A program made the position numbers and the translations under genes. The notes under the pieces are model-generated. The model was given only the letters and a program-made list of their open reading frames with translations, ran no database searches and was not told where the DNA came from. Of a DNA stretch of 64,000 bases, positions 11,231 through 23,326 are shown one piece after another; position 1 is the first letter of the stretch, and each line of letters begins with the position of its first letter. The DNA is from Lytechinus pictus. Lineage: Eukaryota; Echinodermata; Echinoidea; Temnopleuroida; Toxopneustidae. Location: positions 27,541,501 to 27,605,500 of the forward strand of contig NC_087256.1 in the NCBI RefSeq assembly GCF_037042905.1. Reading direction: 5' to 3'.

Positions 11231-11940
11231 GTAATCTATTATTGATATTATGTTTATATACTTCAGGTATACATTATATGTATGATTATAATGTGATGTT
11301 TTGGGGTTTCTTGGGGGTGATTCAATAAATGAATTCGAAACTTGTAAAATTCAAGGTTTAATTCTACATTCGTCTAGTTTTGTCAAAAGCGCCCTGATTT
11401 GTTTCAATTCTTTTATGATAAATATTATATAAATCTAATTCACCCCTATATACGCATACTCTTTATTGTGCTATATTAAGCAAAGCCCCATACTGGATTA
11501 CAATTCAATTATTTGATTTCTCAGATATTTTAGGTTGTTTGTCAGAAAACATTACTACATTAGCCGATGGTTATTGTGAAAGGCAAGGCTTCTTGTATAT
11601 TCTTTATACTTTTAAGTGCAAATCTTGGTAGTCATTTAATTCGCATGGCCGCGACGGCATCCACATGCAGGGAAAACCCTATACGGCGTGGTTTTTATAC
11701 ACTGCTGATTTCCGGCCTATCACGTTATTGGTTGATAAGTGAGCATGAGAGAACATGGCCACTGAACATGCGCAATCTGCATTTGCCGATGCCAATTCCT
11801 ATTTCTTTCTCTCTCTCTCTAAATATATATATATATATATATATACAGTGATAAGTTATTACAGTATTTTTAAAACAGCAACAACCTGTATGAAAACATT
11901 CACTACAAGTTAACTTTTTTGTACTTTAATTCTTCAACCA

Positions 11941-13508
11941 GGCGCGGTTCTAGGGGGAGCTTTGGGGACTGAAGCCCCCTCCCCCCCCCCCCCTCCAAAA
12001 AAAATGAAATAAAATAATTAAGCTAAAAATTAAATGATTAAAAAAGGGATAAATAAATAAAGATAAAAATCGATGAAACATCCCAAAACTTTTCGACCAC
12101 AAAGAAATAAAATATAGATATATACATGTACTATGTAGGCAATACATATTCGTATGCATGTAATGAATAATGCAATATTCTATTCATGTCGTCAGGTGCT
12201 CTAAAGTTAAAGCTTTCACTATTCAAATTCGAATATTTTTCGCTCGGTGGCTACGCGCAAGCTCCCTCGCAAAATACCATCTAAATGCAGAATACATTAA
12301 TGCTCTCTTAAAGTGCGACTATATCAAGTCAATGATTCCCTGCATGTAGTGCAATAAAATGCTTAGTATTTTTTAATTTACCTAACTACTTCACCCAACA
12401 CGAATACTAATGCCGTGAAATTCAAGCTTTAACTCGAGATTGTCCATTTCCGTTAAAGCGTTCTGAATTTTGTTCGTTCTTTAGGATATTTTTTTTCAAA
12501 GAAAATGCTTCGGTCTATTCTACCTGACCGAAACTAATGCTAATAAAATAGAATATGTAGTTTAGAATTAGGGATGTTTTCGATCCATGTTTCGGATGGG
12601 GGGGGGGGGGAGGAGGGGAGTTGAAAAAATATCAAAATTTTTCGGCGCACCAAATTATTATACAGAATTTTTGCACATTGACAATTTTGTATGTTATATT
12701 TTGGTGTCAAGTATAATGGTTTTGTAGTGCTTTCCGATGCTTTTATTGTCCAACATATTTTTTCATTTAATAATATAAATTTTTCAAGTTGTTGAAAGTA
12801 GCAAATCTATATGATTGTCCCCAATATTTTCATGGGGGCGATCGCCCCTCCTTCCCCAGTATTACACAAGACAGCGATCCCAGGGTCATGCTCTTTTCCA
12901 GCATGTCTTTCTGTTAATATCACATTGAAGAATTTAAAGATGTTGTAGATTTACGTTAATTTGGATATTCATAAGAAGTGCTCCGAATGTTAGGTTTCAC
13001 TTTGAAAATATCCTCCCCGGTCAACACATTATATAAAGAGGGTTGGCACCTTTAACATTGATCACCACATTCCCTGCCATATTCGATTATACCTTTATAT
13101 CGTTCAATGGTCTCTAAATTTTGAAATATTGCTCTTGAAAATATGAGTTTTTTGCGCGTTCACTTGGCTCTCTCCCGAATAAATAAATGAAACCCCTGGA
13201 AAGAGTAACAACGCAAGCTCCCTTCTCAAATCCTGCCCCCCCCCCTCATCTACGACACCAAAAACTGGGCATGATGGGTGTTATACATGTAGATGAAATG
13301 GTTATGAAAAAGCAATCTCAAGTAATATAATACTTTTTTCTCTCTATTAGAAACATTTTTGGGAGTAAAGGGTGGGGGACCAAAGCTGCTTGGTCAGTAC
13401 ACAAATACTTCCCGCGATAGGCAATTTCCATTGTTTTGAATAAACCAACGTCGATAATTTGTCAAGCCCCCAGAAGCCCCCTCAAACTGTTTGGTCTAGA
13501 ACCGCGCA
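11941..13508. mobile_element. Non-autonomous TIR element (GCGCGGTTCTAG ends)
   Basis: The left end 'ggcgcggttctaggggg' is mirrored by 'ctagaaccgcgc' at 13,496-13,507. C and G homopolymer runs lie close to both ends and near 12,599-12,609. The interior is AT-rich with no long reading frame. A related right end ('ctagaaccgcgcctg') is at 664-678 in unit A, where the left end differs. No clear target duplication was found. Confidence 0.6.
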
Positions 13509-13520
13509 TTTGAAAGGGTA

Positions 13521-13748
13521 TACACTAAAAAAAATGTTTACCCAATATTGGGTAAGATGGGAACATGCATGTTGGTTGGGTGAAAAGATACCAAATGTTT
13601 TGTAAATTTTAAGCAATGCTGCGTTGAAATTTACCCTTAAAACATGCAATTTGCTCGATATTGGTAAAAAAAAAAACACACACAGCAAACATGCATGTTC
13701 CCTTTCTATCCAATATTGGGTAAAATTTTACTCAGTGTTTTTAGTGTG
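13521..13748. mobile_element. 228-bp MITE with TA target duplication, unit B only
   Basis: The ends 'tacactaaaaa' and 'tttttagtgtg' are inverted, as are the inner 'acccaatattgggta' and 'catgcatgtt' blocks. The flanking sequence 'gaaagggta' and 'tatgcacatggagata' is continuous in unit A near 681-700, which gives the empty site and implies a TA duplication. Confidence 0.75.
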
Positions 13749-14832
13749 TATGCACATGGAGATAAATATTGACTTAGACAAACATTGTATACGAGATATA
13801 AAGTGATTTTGTTTTCAAATGAAGTATGAATCTGAGCAGAAACAAATGTTCCATTTTATTTTATAAATGACTACTTCCAAGCAAGCCATCTGCACGATAC
13901 TGATATATTTCATAAATTATCCATTCATGATGCATATTGTAGAATAATGTGTACGTAAGTTCTGTTACAGGACATAATGTGCCTCTTCGTTAAACAACTA
14001 TGGCACATCGTAGAATAATAATAACTTATGATAGTCAGTGGCAAATATACATAGAAGAAACAACTACAAAAAATAGAGAATTACAGAAAATCACCATCAG
14101 TGCCGAATGTGCAGATATAATCTGCAGGTTTCAAGTCACTCAGTTTGGGCACAAATCTAACAGGAGGAATGTTTAACTTAGAAAATATGCAATTATTTGC
14201 GCTCAAATGAAATGGGGGGAGGGGGCAGTGGGGCCCAGTGGGGCCAACAATAGGAGGGCCTAATTTCGCTACCACGAGAGGGCATTGAGATGAGATGCCA
14301 AATGATGCCCTTATATAGGCATAAAATTGTCCAGTGAATACAATTCACCCAATTATGTCTTCTCTGAACTGTAGACCTGAGCCTGTTCAGAGACGATTTA
14401 AAAATGAATGAAAAATAAAAGAAAATGATTCTTAATATGAAATAAAGGCCTATAACAGACAAAAAAAAAGAATCAACTTCTTTGACGAAAATGCGCAGAT
14501 TAAAAACAATGTCACTTTGCAAAGGGCATATTTGATTTTGAAAAAAACACTTTTATTCTGAATTGTTTTTAAGGAGAAAAACAACCCCGGATTCCGCCGC
14601 CCTTGTACATAATTATAGTATTAGTTGTGGGTGACAGTTGAATGTTTTGGCTTCGGCCACCTGTTTACTTACGATGGACCAAAATAGGAGATAACATTCT
14701 TGAATAGACGATAATGAGGATCCGTCATTTGCCCAATATACTACCCACCCCCCGGTCATACTTATTAGAAATATATTAATGGCCTGCCATTTTGAAATCG
14801 GGATAACATGGATAAATTCTATATGAGTCTTT

Positions 14833-15888
14833 TCAACCATTGCGTGGTGACATGTCGTCGTTTGGACCCGAAGGTGTATCGTCCCCAAGCATTCTCATCT
14901 GACTATCTCTGGTCTCAACACCAGCAAAGATAGGCCTCAAACTCCGGACGGATCCACAGAGATCCATAAGTGCTCTCCGAAAGTTCGGGTTTCTTGCGGC
15001 ATAGATCACCGGGTTGACGCACGAGTTGACGAAAGCTAGGACGACGAAAGACCGGTACACAGGGCTGTATAGATAGCTATTGTCGATGAGCCCGACGTTG
15101 ATCGCGAAATATAATACCTGATCGGGTGTCCAGGAGATGATGAAGACGATGATGACTTCGAGAAGCATCCTGGTGATCTTTCGTCTGGCTTGAAGGATGA
15201 AGTCTTGACTTTCATTGCTGACATTGGTGTGGGAGCTTCTGCGGAGAGCTCTGACTGTGAAGACATGAGCGATCAGCATCGTTGTGACAGGGAAAACGTA
15301 CTCGACCAAGAAGACAGCGGTTCCATTAAACTTGCCGAACCAAACAGACGGATATCCAAACTCGCATGAGCCGTCTTCGAAATAGACGACGAATACAATG
15401 ACGATGTTGATTAGAAAAGACGTAAGCCAAATACCCGCGATGATCATCAATGTCCGATCCGGGGAGAAGATGCGTTTGAATTGGAATGGCCGAACGACTG
15501 CAACAAGTCTCTCAAGGGATATTGTGGTAAGTGTGAAGATAGACGCTAAGATTGCAACCCACATGAAGAATGATGAGTGGATTATCCGACAGTAGAGGTT
15601 CGCGGATGCAGTATCTGGAAGGGTCTTTACCTGTCTATGCGGTATGATGAAAACTGATGTGAGGAAGTCGGCCAGAGCTAACCCGGCGATCAGGGTATCC
15701 GTTGAGCAACGTGACCTCCTGACCCGAAAGAGAACCACCATCACCAGGAAGTTACCGATGATGCCCGCCAGGGCCAGGAACAGTTGGAAGACCTCTCGCC
15801 ATCCCCAGACCAATGGAGCCCAAGTCCAGGATAAAGTGGCGTTCGTCTCATTCGCGAACCTTATCCCATTCTGGGTCATTCCAAACAT
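14833..15888 (-). CDS. Rhodopsin-type (class A) GPCR, intronless, copy B (full length)
   Basis: A 351-residue class A receptor closely similar to copy A across all seven helices, with the same landmarks: Asn in TM1, LAxAD, the Cys pair, ERL for DRY, SWTP and NPVIY. It keeps the 12 residues of intracellular loop 3 encoded at 15,181-15,216, which include a QARRK segment before TM6, the region where many class A receptors contact G protein. Its tail ends in its own stop. I chose the Met at 15,888, shared with copy A. In-frame ATGs at 15,894 and 15,939 would add 2 or 17 residues, and the latter is not conserved in copy A. It acts at the plasma membrane; ligand unknown. It is probably the intact member of the pair. 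Confidence 0.88.
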   Translation of the reverse strand: MFGMTQNGIRFANETNATLSWTWAPLVWGWREVFQLFLALAGIIGNFLVMVVLFRVRRSRCSTDTLIAGLALADFLTSVFIIPHRQVKTLPDTASANLYCRIIHSSFFMWVAILASIFTLTTISLERLVAVVRPFQFKRIFSPDRTLMIIAGIWLTSFLINIVIVFVVYFEDGSCEFGYPSVWFGKFNGTAVFLVEYVFPVTTMLIAHVFTVRALRRSSHTNVSNESQDFILQARRKITRMLLEVIIVFIISWTPDQVLYFAINVGLIDNSYLYSPVYRSFVVLAFVNSCVNPVIYAARNPNFRRALMDLCGSVRSLRPIFAGVETRDSQMRMLGDDTPSGPNDDMSPRNG

Positions 15889-16041
15889 ATTCATGATGCA
15901 GGCAGAAGAATGAAAGTTGTTTACAAATCTGTAGATCATTTAAGTTCACAGCCAATAAATTTTTGTTTTGTTGAAGAAGTCACACTCCCTCCTGTTCGAT
16001 GTTCACTCAGCTACCCTATGAGAACAAAGAGTTTTCTTGCC

Positions 16042-16340
16042 AGATGTAGACACAATATACTCTTTTGACCACATTTATAAATAGTGGAGTGAAGCGTCGT
16101 TATTAGCTCTTTCAATTTCCTTGAAGTCTTGATCAAAATAATTCCGTCATCACTCGTGACAAGTTGATATCGAAAGTAGTAATTAAGAGAATTTTATTAC
16201 AATACGTGATGAACGCCATGATGTAGACACAGTACCCTTTTGACCACATTGAGAAATGAAGTGGAGTTAAGAGTCGTTCTAAGCTCTTGGAATTTCCTTG
16301 ATCATCTTGATCATGTTGTCATGGTTGTACTGATCATATT
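16042..16340. repeat. Tandem duplication upstream of GPCR copy B
   Basis: Two direct copies of a segment beginning 'gatgtagacaca' at about 16,042 and 16,218, with a spacing near 176 bp. It corresponds to the doubled segment at 9,505-9,770. Confidence 0.6.
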
Positions 16341-16756
16341 TCAGAAACAAAAATAAGCATTTCCTCATTAAATATCACTTGAAAAACCATTGTCCCAATT
16401 ACAATTTCCGACTTTTCCGTATCTTGAAATCATTTCCTCTAATATTAATAATAAGTAATACGTCATGCTGTTGAATATTATATTCCAGATACACATGACA
16501 AGTATATATAGCAACTCCAACAACAGCCATTGAAAGTAATTTAAAGGTCAAAGTCACAAAATACTTTGACTGCAAATGTCCATTCATATTCAACAAGACA
16601 ATCCAGTGATTTATATTTACCTTTGTTGAATTATGAATCTTCTAGAAATTCTGTAAAATATGCTGGAGTTATTTTATAGAACAAAATACCTAAAGAAATA
16701 AAAAGATGCCCATCTCTTGCCTCTTTAAAAAACAGCTATAAAAAATTCCTTATTGA
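16340..16756. other. Spacer, no gene recognised
   Basis: AT-rich DNA between the end of unit B and the hAT-type element. It gives no supported reading frame or recognised repeat, apart from part of the 8-bp target duplication at its right end. Confidence 0.5.
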
Positions 16757-18206
16757 CAACCGCGTAGCCAGGATTTCATTTTGGAGGGGGCGGTAAATGC
16801 ACGCGAAGCGTGGCAACACTTACAGAGCGCGCGAAGCGCGCTCCCTAGGGGGTGGGTGCAGGGAGGGGGAGTTTCCCCCTCCCTCGCGAAGCGCGGAGCT
16901 TTTCGTGTTTCATAAATTAAAATGAAAAGGAGCCGTCTCTCTTGTCTCTAGTACCTATATCAGCTCCAATTCAGTTGACTATATTGTGATTTTGAACCTT
17001 GTTTTCATGAACCTTGCTTTCAAAAGTGATTGTATACGCACAAAAAAGGTAATGGAGGAAATTAAAATAATAATAACCCCGCGCAAAGCGCGGAAGCTAA
17101 AGCGTTTTATCAATTTTTTTGCCATGAAAAGGGTCCCGAGAAACGAGTATTCTCAAAAATATATTGAATACTTCCCTTGGAAAGATCAGATTTGATTACA
17201 AACAATTTAGCGACAGTGCATATCTTTAACTCGCAAAACAGAGGAGAAGAAGTGTATATACCAGGTGGAAGATATTCCTCCCCGCGCAGAGCAATGAAAC
17301 TCTGAAATTTCAAAGGGCGGACGTTTCATCAAATGCAGATAGGCCTATCTCTAATACCCCATCGGCTCTAATTCAATTGATTTTCTAAGATTATTGAACT
17401 TCATTACAAAGAAAATAATGCTCAAAAAGTGATTCTGTGATTTATTGAAATTATATAAAAAAGGATGCCTAATTTCTTTGACTAATCATGAAGCGCTTCA
17501 TTTTGAAATATAAAGAAACTTAGGTGTCATTCAAAATTTCAAACTGAGGGCGCAAAACATGACAGGAGATGAATGTGCAGGGAAATAACATGAAGTTTAA
17601 TAGAATTTGATAAAAAAATATTGTACTTTTTTATTTAGTATATACGACACGAATTTTATACCTTCCTCTTTTTAAATCAGGAAACTGTTTGCCCCAAAAT
17701 TATGGTTGTTTAGTAATGAGCTGAAAAGCGGGAGAAGTTGACTTTATGGAGGTGACGGCAGAAATTGATATAAAGATTTTACCCGCCCGGAACCGACCCG
17801 GCCAGAAGTTGCGCGATCAATCAAAAAAAGATAACTTCATATATTTCGGTATAACTTTACTCTAATTCCATGCCCTAATGTATACATTTGAACTTTAACT
17901 GGCAAGAAACACATATAGCTGAGGTGGAAAAACAGGGTTAGAGAAAGGGTGGGGGAAACAAAGGAGAACTTCAATATTGTCATTTAACCGCGCGCAGCGC
18001 GGAAGCAAAATTCATATTTAGAGCAAGAGTGAAGGAGTTTAATTCTCTTTTGAGAAAAAAAATTATTAAAAAAAAAAAAAAACAAAGCTTCATTTCTTCC
18101 CTTTCCTCCCTTCCCTTTTCCTTTTCTCCTCTCTTTTTTCCCTTCTTTTTTTTTCTTTTTGGGGACGTTTTGGGGGGGGGCGACCGCCCCCCTGGCTACG
18201 CGCCTG
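16757..18206. mobile_element. Non-autonomous hAT-type element with 8-bp target duplication
   Basis: The left end 'caaccgcgtagccagg' and right end 'cctggctacgcgcctg' are near-perfect inverted repeats. 'cttattga' flanks the element directly at 16,749-16,756 and 18,207-18,214. An 8-bp duplication with CA/TG ends fits hAT. The interior contains many 'gcgcgaagcgcg'-type words, a poly-purine/pyrimidine stretch and a G run. No transposase was found. Confidence 0.8.
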
Positions 18207-18279
18207 CTTATTGATGCCTATAAATAAATCTGAAAATAAGTTGTAATTGCCTTATCATCCACCCATATACTTAGATGTT

Positions 18280-18512
18280 TACAGTACATTCTCTCTCTCT
18301 CTCTTCTATGATTATTATGATTATATTATGTTCTCGGGAGCCCAGCCTTAGAAAGGCCATTGGCCTATGCTGGCTCCCTCATATTCTCATTTATTATCTT
18401 GCTAAATGTATTTCTATTTTTGTATCTTTATTTGTATATATTGTATTCTTTGATTTGTATGTTGTATGTTTTTTAATGAGAATTTCGAATAAATAAATGA
18501 AATAAAATGAAA
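18280..18512 (+). repeat. LINE 3' tail-like sequence
   Basis: 'gaaaggccattggcctatgc' and a T-rich stretch are followed by 'aataaataaatgaaataaaa'. This is the form of a 3' untranslated tail of an L2/CR1-type LINE. Only the tail is present. Confidence 0.4.
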
Positions 18513-18718
18513 TGAAAGTCCACCTCAGAGAAATGTTGATAAGAATCAATAGAGAAACATCTAACAAGCATAACACTGAAAATTTCATCAAAATCGGATG
18601 TAAAATAAGAAAGTTATGACATGTTATAATTTCACTTATTTTTCACAAAATAACGATATGCACAATTCAGTGACATGCGAATAAGACAGTCGATGATGTC
18701 CTTCACTATTTTTTTTAT

Positions 18719-19134
18719 ACATATTTCACAAAAAGGACCAACTTGACTGAACCATATAGTATTAAACAATGATAATCCGGCCCACATGTTCGGAGAGGAA
18801 ATAATAATTGTTTCACTTGACAATGAGGAGAAAATTTGAATATTTCATATTTCATATAATAAAATACAAAAGAAAAAGTGAGTGGATAACGTCACCGGTA
18901 TCCTCATTTGCATACCGACCAGGATGTGCAGATAACTGTAAATGTCATAACTTACATATTTCACAAAAAGGACCAACTTGACTGAACCATATAGTATTAA
19001 ACAATGATAATCCGGCCCACATGTTCGGAGAGGAAATAATCATTGTTTCACTTGACAATGAGGAGAAAATTCGAATATTTCATATTTCATTTAATAAAAT
19101 ACAAAAGAAATAGTGAGTGGATGACGTCACCGGT

Positions 19135-19139
<5 letters not shown>
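18719..19139. repeat. Tandem duplication (about 235-bp period) inside the host repeat
   Basis: Copies at 18,719-18,905 and 18,954-19,139 are nearly identical from 'catatttcacaaaaaggacc' to 'acgtcaccggtatcc'. The second is cut by the LINE. Comparing copies shows that about 20 bp ('tcatttgcataccgaccagg') is missing at the LINE insertion site. Confidence 0.75.
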
Positions 19140-19181
<42 letters not shown>

Positions 19182-21432
19182 CTGTTTTTATTATTTAAAT
19201 TGAAATAAATCACAAAATTTACAAATGATTAATAGGTGATTGCAAATCACATAAACACAATTTAGTTACACAAAAAAATAACAACCATAATAATAATTAA
19301 AAAAAAAACCTACCCACTTATCCTCCCCCGCCCCCCCCCCCAAAAAAAAGGAATGTGGCAATGTGTTTGGTAAATAAAGTAGACAAAGCAAAATATACAA
19401 GCTATGATTATATGAAGTGGTTTCCAAACAACTATTCATAGGATTAAAAAGCACAACTGGTTATCCAAGACGACATAATTATAGAGGTTTTTAAACAAAT
19501 ACTAGTAAGTATATCAAGGTGACTGAGATACAAGTTGCATGAAAAAATAAGATCTGATGTCTACAACCATATAACCAATACAGTGCAGTATTATTAAAAA
19601 ATGGGACACTAAACCTGTTATATAAAATATACAGTGTTAGTTATCGTGTAACCTGCTGACATTTTTGACAACCAAATTATAAGGTGAATCGCCACTTCTT
19701 AAAGTGAGCAGGCAACTTATTTTTTTTCTTAGCTATCAAATATTCCAAGTCTTGTTGTTTTTTAACAAATGTTTTAAAAAGAGCAAAACTTGGAGGATTA
19801 TTCTTAAATTTACATGTATGAATATAATACTTCAAAAGTAAAAAAAGGTATGAAATGAACTTATCAGTTGAGAGTCCGAACATTTTTTCAAAATTAGAAC
19901 CATTTATTTGAACATTATTTTGGGAAATTTTCGTTAAAAGGGATTGCCAAATAGGAATTACCCTTTCACATTCGCAAAACAGGTGGATAATTGTTTCCTC
20001 ACTTTTATCACAGAAAACACAATTGGGTGAATCCTTAGATTTAATCTTATACAAAAAATCATTTAATGCTATGGCTTTATGAAAAATCTTAAAATAGAAT
20101 GATCTTAATTTAGTATCAATGGTACAAAAAAAATTTGTGTAGTGTACCTTTTCCCAATCGATAGATACTGGTATTGGTAAACGTTCATCCCAATAAGTGT
20201 ATCTTTTGTCAGGTGTGTGTGATCCCCTAAATAAAATGTATGAATGTCTAGGGACTTTTTTATAACTCAACAATTTATGTACAATTGTTTCATGAACACC
20301 AATAATATCAGGGTCAAAACTCACTAACCATTCTTCCGGGATGCACTTAATTAAAAAATTATATTTCCTTCTGTCTGTTTCGGGGATTCCAAAATCTAAC
20401 ACAAGCTCTTCAAAGAGTTTGTGACCTAAAAGAGGAGGATTAAATAAGTCAGATAACATTAATACATTTCTCTCATGCCACATTGAATAATTAAGATACT
20501 GTTTAGATTTTGAACGAATTAATTTGTTATACCACAGGAGTTGACAACCACTCAAATCTGAAAATTTGTTACCATAAAATTCGACAGCAGCTTCCTCCCT
20601 AAATGAATACCACATTCTCAATGCTTCAGCTAATTGTATATTACCAAGACTGTTTAAAATGCTCTCAGGAGCATGAGATTTCCACAAAATTTGAATATCA
20701 TGATTAAATTTGTCTAAAAAGGCTACTTCAATCTTTTTCCATGGAGCATCAAAATTCTCATCCAATAGGTGTTTTACCCAGACCATTTTTTGAGCACATG
20801 CAAAAGAAAAAGGGTCAATCATTTTAAGTCCAGCCTGAGTATAATCATTACACATTATCTTACGTTGAACTCTATCCTTGCCTCCATTCCAAATAAATTT
20901 AAAAAATAATTTATTTAATTCTTTAAAAAAGGCTCTGGGTAATTTAACAGAAAGAACAGAAAAAAGATAGATTAACTGTGGCAAAATAAGAGTTTTGACA
21001 ACACAGATTCTACCAATTAGAGAAAGGTTTCTAGTTCGCCAGCAGTTTAAAGTTTGCTCCATTCTTTTTAGTTTCTCTTTATAATTTAACTCATAAATTT
21101 GTGCAACATTGAGAGATAAAACTACCCCTAAACATTTAAATTGCGAAGCCTTCCAAGAAACACCACAGTTTATGTAAGGGAAATGTTGATTACCCTTCTT
21201 AGAACCTATCCATATTGCTTCAGTTTTGCTAAAATTAATTTTGCAACCAGAAAAACGACCAAATTTCTGCAAGGTTTCAAAAAGCTCAAAAAAAGAATTA
21301 TCAGAACCATTTAAAAAGCATACCGAATCATCAGCAAAAAGAGATATTTTAACATCTTCATTTTCAAGTGGGATACCTCTAATAGCATTGTTTTGTCGGA
21401 CTGATATTGCCATTATCTCTATCACAAGTAAA
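19139..21432 (-). mobile_element. 5'-truncated LINE with poly(A) tail
   Basis: A T-run of 37 nt on the plus strand (19,139-19,175) is the A-tail of a minus-strand LINE. The 5' junction lies near 21,432, where the coding sequence passes into the host repeat. The element carries the C-terminal part of ORF2 only. No target duplication is seen; about 20 bp of target is missing instead. The uninterrupted frame and clean tail suggest a young insertion. Confidence 0.85.
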
Positions 21433-21458
21433 AATGTGCAGATAACTGTAAATGTCAT
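19677..21458 (-). pseudogene. LINE ORF2 C-terminal fragment (reverse transcriptase remnant, zinc-knuckle end)
   Basis: An open frame of 593 codons. The first residues come from the host repeat; LINE sequence begins at about LLVIEIMA. SLFADDSVCF contains the FADD catalytic box of reverse transcriptase. Next come the thumb and connection region (FSKTEAIWIGS, FKCLGVVLS) and a zf-RVT-like Cys-His motif near the C-terminus (CVFCDKSEETIIHLFCEC, about residues 494-511). The endonuclease and the first RT motifs are absent, so it cannot retrotranspose alone. Clade is probably L1/Tx1-like, by inference. It is unlikely to be a host gene. Confidence 0.85.
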
Positions 21459-21606
21459 AATTTTCTTATTTTTACATCCGATTTTGATGAAATTTTCAGT
21501 GTTATGCTTGTTAGATTTTTCTCTTTTAAGTCAAATCAACTTTGCATGTTGGATTTTTCTCTTTTTATTCAAATCAACTGTTTGTTTGGGTGGACTTGTC
21601 CTTTAA

Positions 21607-23326
21607 GAAAAAGATTTTTAGCACTGGCGTAGACAAGGAATGACTCCGACCCCTTCCGTCAATTGGCGAAAACATATACATCATACATGTATAGGCCTAA
21701 CAAAAGGAAAACTGGCACTTGTTATACATTCGCATCGTCTTTGTTTTTGTCACACGTGGTCTAAGCCTATAATTGGTCAACAACCAGTTGGTACTAACCA
21801 TTTGGTCGAAATGCTTTTTAGCCCTTTACCTTTGTATAAGGACCTTTTCACACGTGAATTTTGAATCATCATTCAGTTCAGTTTCAGTTTTGGTTTATTT
21901 TCATATCTCATAAAATATCAAATACAATGTAACGTCCATCGAAAGACAGTAAATCATTGATAATAAAATAATACATCACCATAATTCATAATAAATCAGA
22001 CAAATGTTATACAATTGAACGTTTGGATTGGAGACAGATATATCAATAAGATGAGAATATGAAGGGCAAACTATTTAAAAAGCAGAGCTTGTAATTTATA
22101 GTTTCCCTATTAAGAAAATTATAAGTAATTGTCAACTTGTTTTAATATCAATATGTTACAAGAAAAGAAAGTGTAAGAGAGAGAAAAAATATATATATAT
22201 TTCCTATAAAAAAAAACGAGAGAAAGAAGGAGAATCACTATTGTAATGATGATTGCAGGCGTTTGTTATTCTAATCATGTTCTAGTTTGGTTTCACACGT
22301 GCTAAAATTCGTCATTAGCCTTATTTTTCACTGGAATCATCATTCAAATTACGATTTTTTTTTTCCGTGTGAAAGAGCGGTAATTTTCAGTTAAGCGATA
22401 CGGCGCGTAACATTCAGCAGTAAATAGTTGCGCCAATAACAACATGTAGTCTACATTAGAGGGACTGCTTATGAAATAGATTTTCTTTCATTTGACAAAG
22501 TAAGAAATGGTAAGAAGAAAAAGTGGAAACTGATCCAACTGGGCATTAGACTAAAGGAAAATTAGACTGAGTGGACATAGACCCAAGTGTATTGTAGACC
22601 CAAAGGCAATTGGACCAAGCTCCGAGACCAAACTTCGGCTTCTTTAGGACAAAAATGTTATTTTGCATCACTTTATTGAACAAAAAGCAATAAAGGAACA
22701 AGATATAAAAGAACAATATCGATACATTTTATACATTGATGGATATATAAGAAAAGAGAGCCCAGGACATGGTCGCATTACTGACACAGGCATGGCATAT
22801 TAAACATAAAGTATTAAACAGGGGCATAAAGTACCAGAGGAGTCACTGAAAAGAAAATATATTAATTTTAAGACAGATACATTATTTCTGTTTTTCCCTT
22901 TCCATTTTCCCCCTATTTTTCTCTTGGTCATTATTTTTTTTTCGGGAGGGGGGTGGCTTTCACGACCAAGAAAAAAAAGAGAGAACAGGAAAGAAAAGGA
23001 AAAAGAGATGGGTGAAATATGATATTATTTTCTCAATTTTATGTCAAAATCTATCACAAAATATGATTTTTTTTAAATAAAAAAGGTCGTAATTTTGGCT
23101 CAGTCGCTACACTCTCTCACTACTTTTTATAAATTTTATGCGACACACCATATATAGCCCCCTTATTTTTTTGGCTCATTACGCCACTGGGGATACCACC
23201 ATCTGTAAACCAGTGCTGATCGGTTTCGTGTCGGTTTCGGTATGGTGACTGGGCATATTATTATTTTTCTTTATCGTGCACTAACCTCAATCATAATATG
23301 ATCTCTTTGCTTCCCTCATCCTCTAG
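21607..23326. other. Intergenic or intronic stretch upstream of the SLC10 exons
   Basis: AT-rich with no exon recognised. 'cactggcgtag' near 21,623 and 'ctcattacgccactgg' near 23,176 are inverted and may bound a degraded element. LINE-tail-like 'ttggtttattttcatatctc' lies near 21,891. Earlier SLC10 exons (TM1-4) were looked for here and not found. Confidence 0.5.

Larger units (their letters stand above)
10735..16340. repeat. Segmental duplication, unit B (right paralogous block)
   Basis: Paralogous to unit A. It lacks the 5.3-kb foldback, the SINE at 711 and the ACCAGT element. It carries its own insertions: a tRNA-Leu-like repeat at 10,984, a TIR element at 11,941-13,508, a 228-bp MITE at 13,521-13,748 and about 430 bp at 14,325-14,765. 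The receptor and its upstream tandem repeat close the block. Confidence 0.8.
18515..21606. mobile_element. Inverted-repeat element (GGACAAGTCCACC type) hosting a LINE
   Basis: The left arm 18,515-18,620 ('agtccacc', 'aacaagcataacactgaaaa', 'tttcatcaaaatcggatgta') is repeated in inverse at about 21,455-21,604. I recognise these words as a repeat common in echinoderm genomes. The middle has a tandem duplication and a LINE insertion. Without the LINE the element would be about 0.8 kb. Confidence 0.65.
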
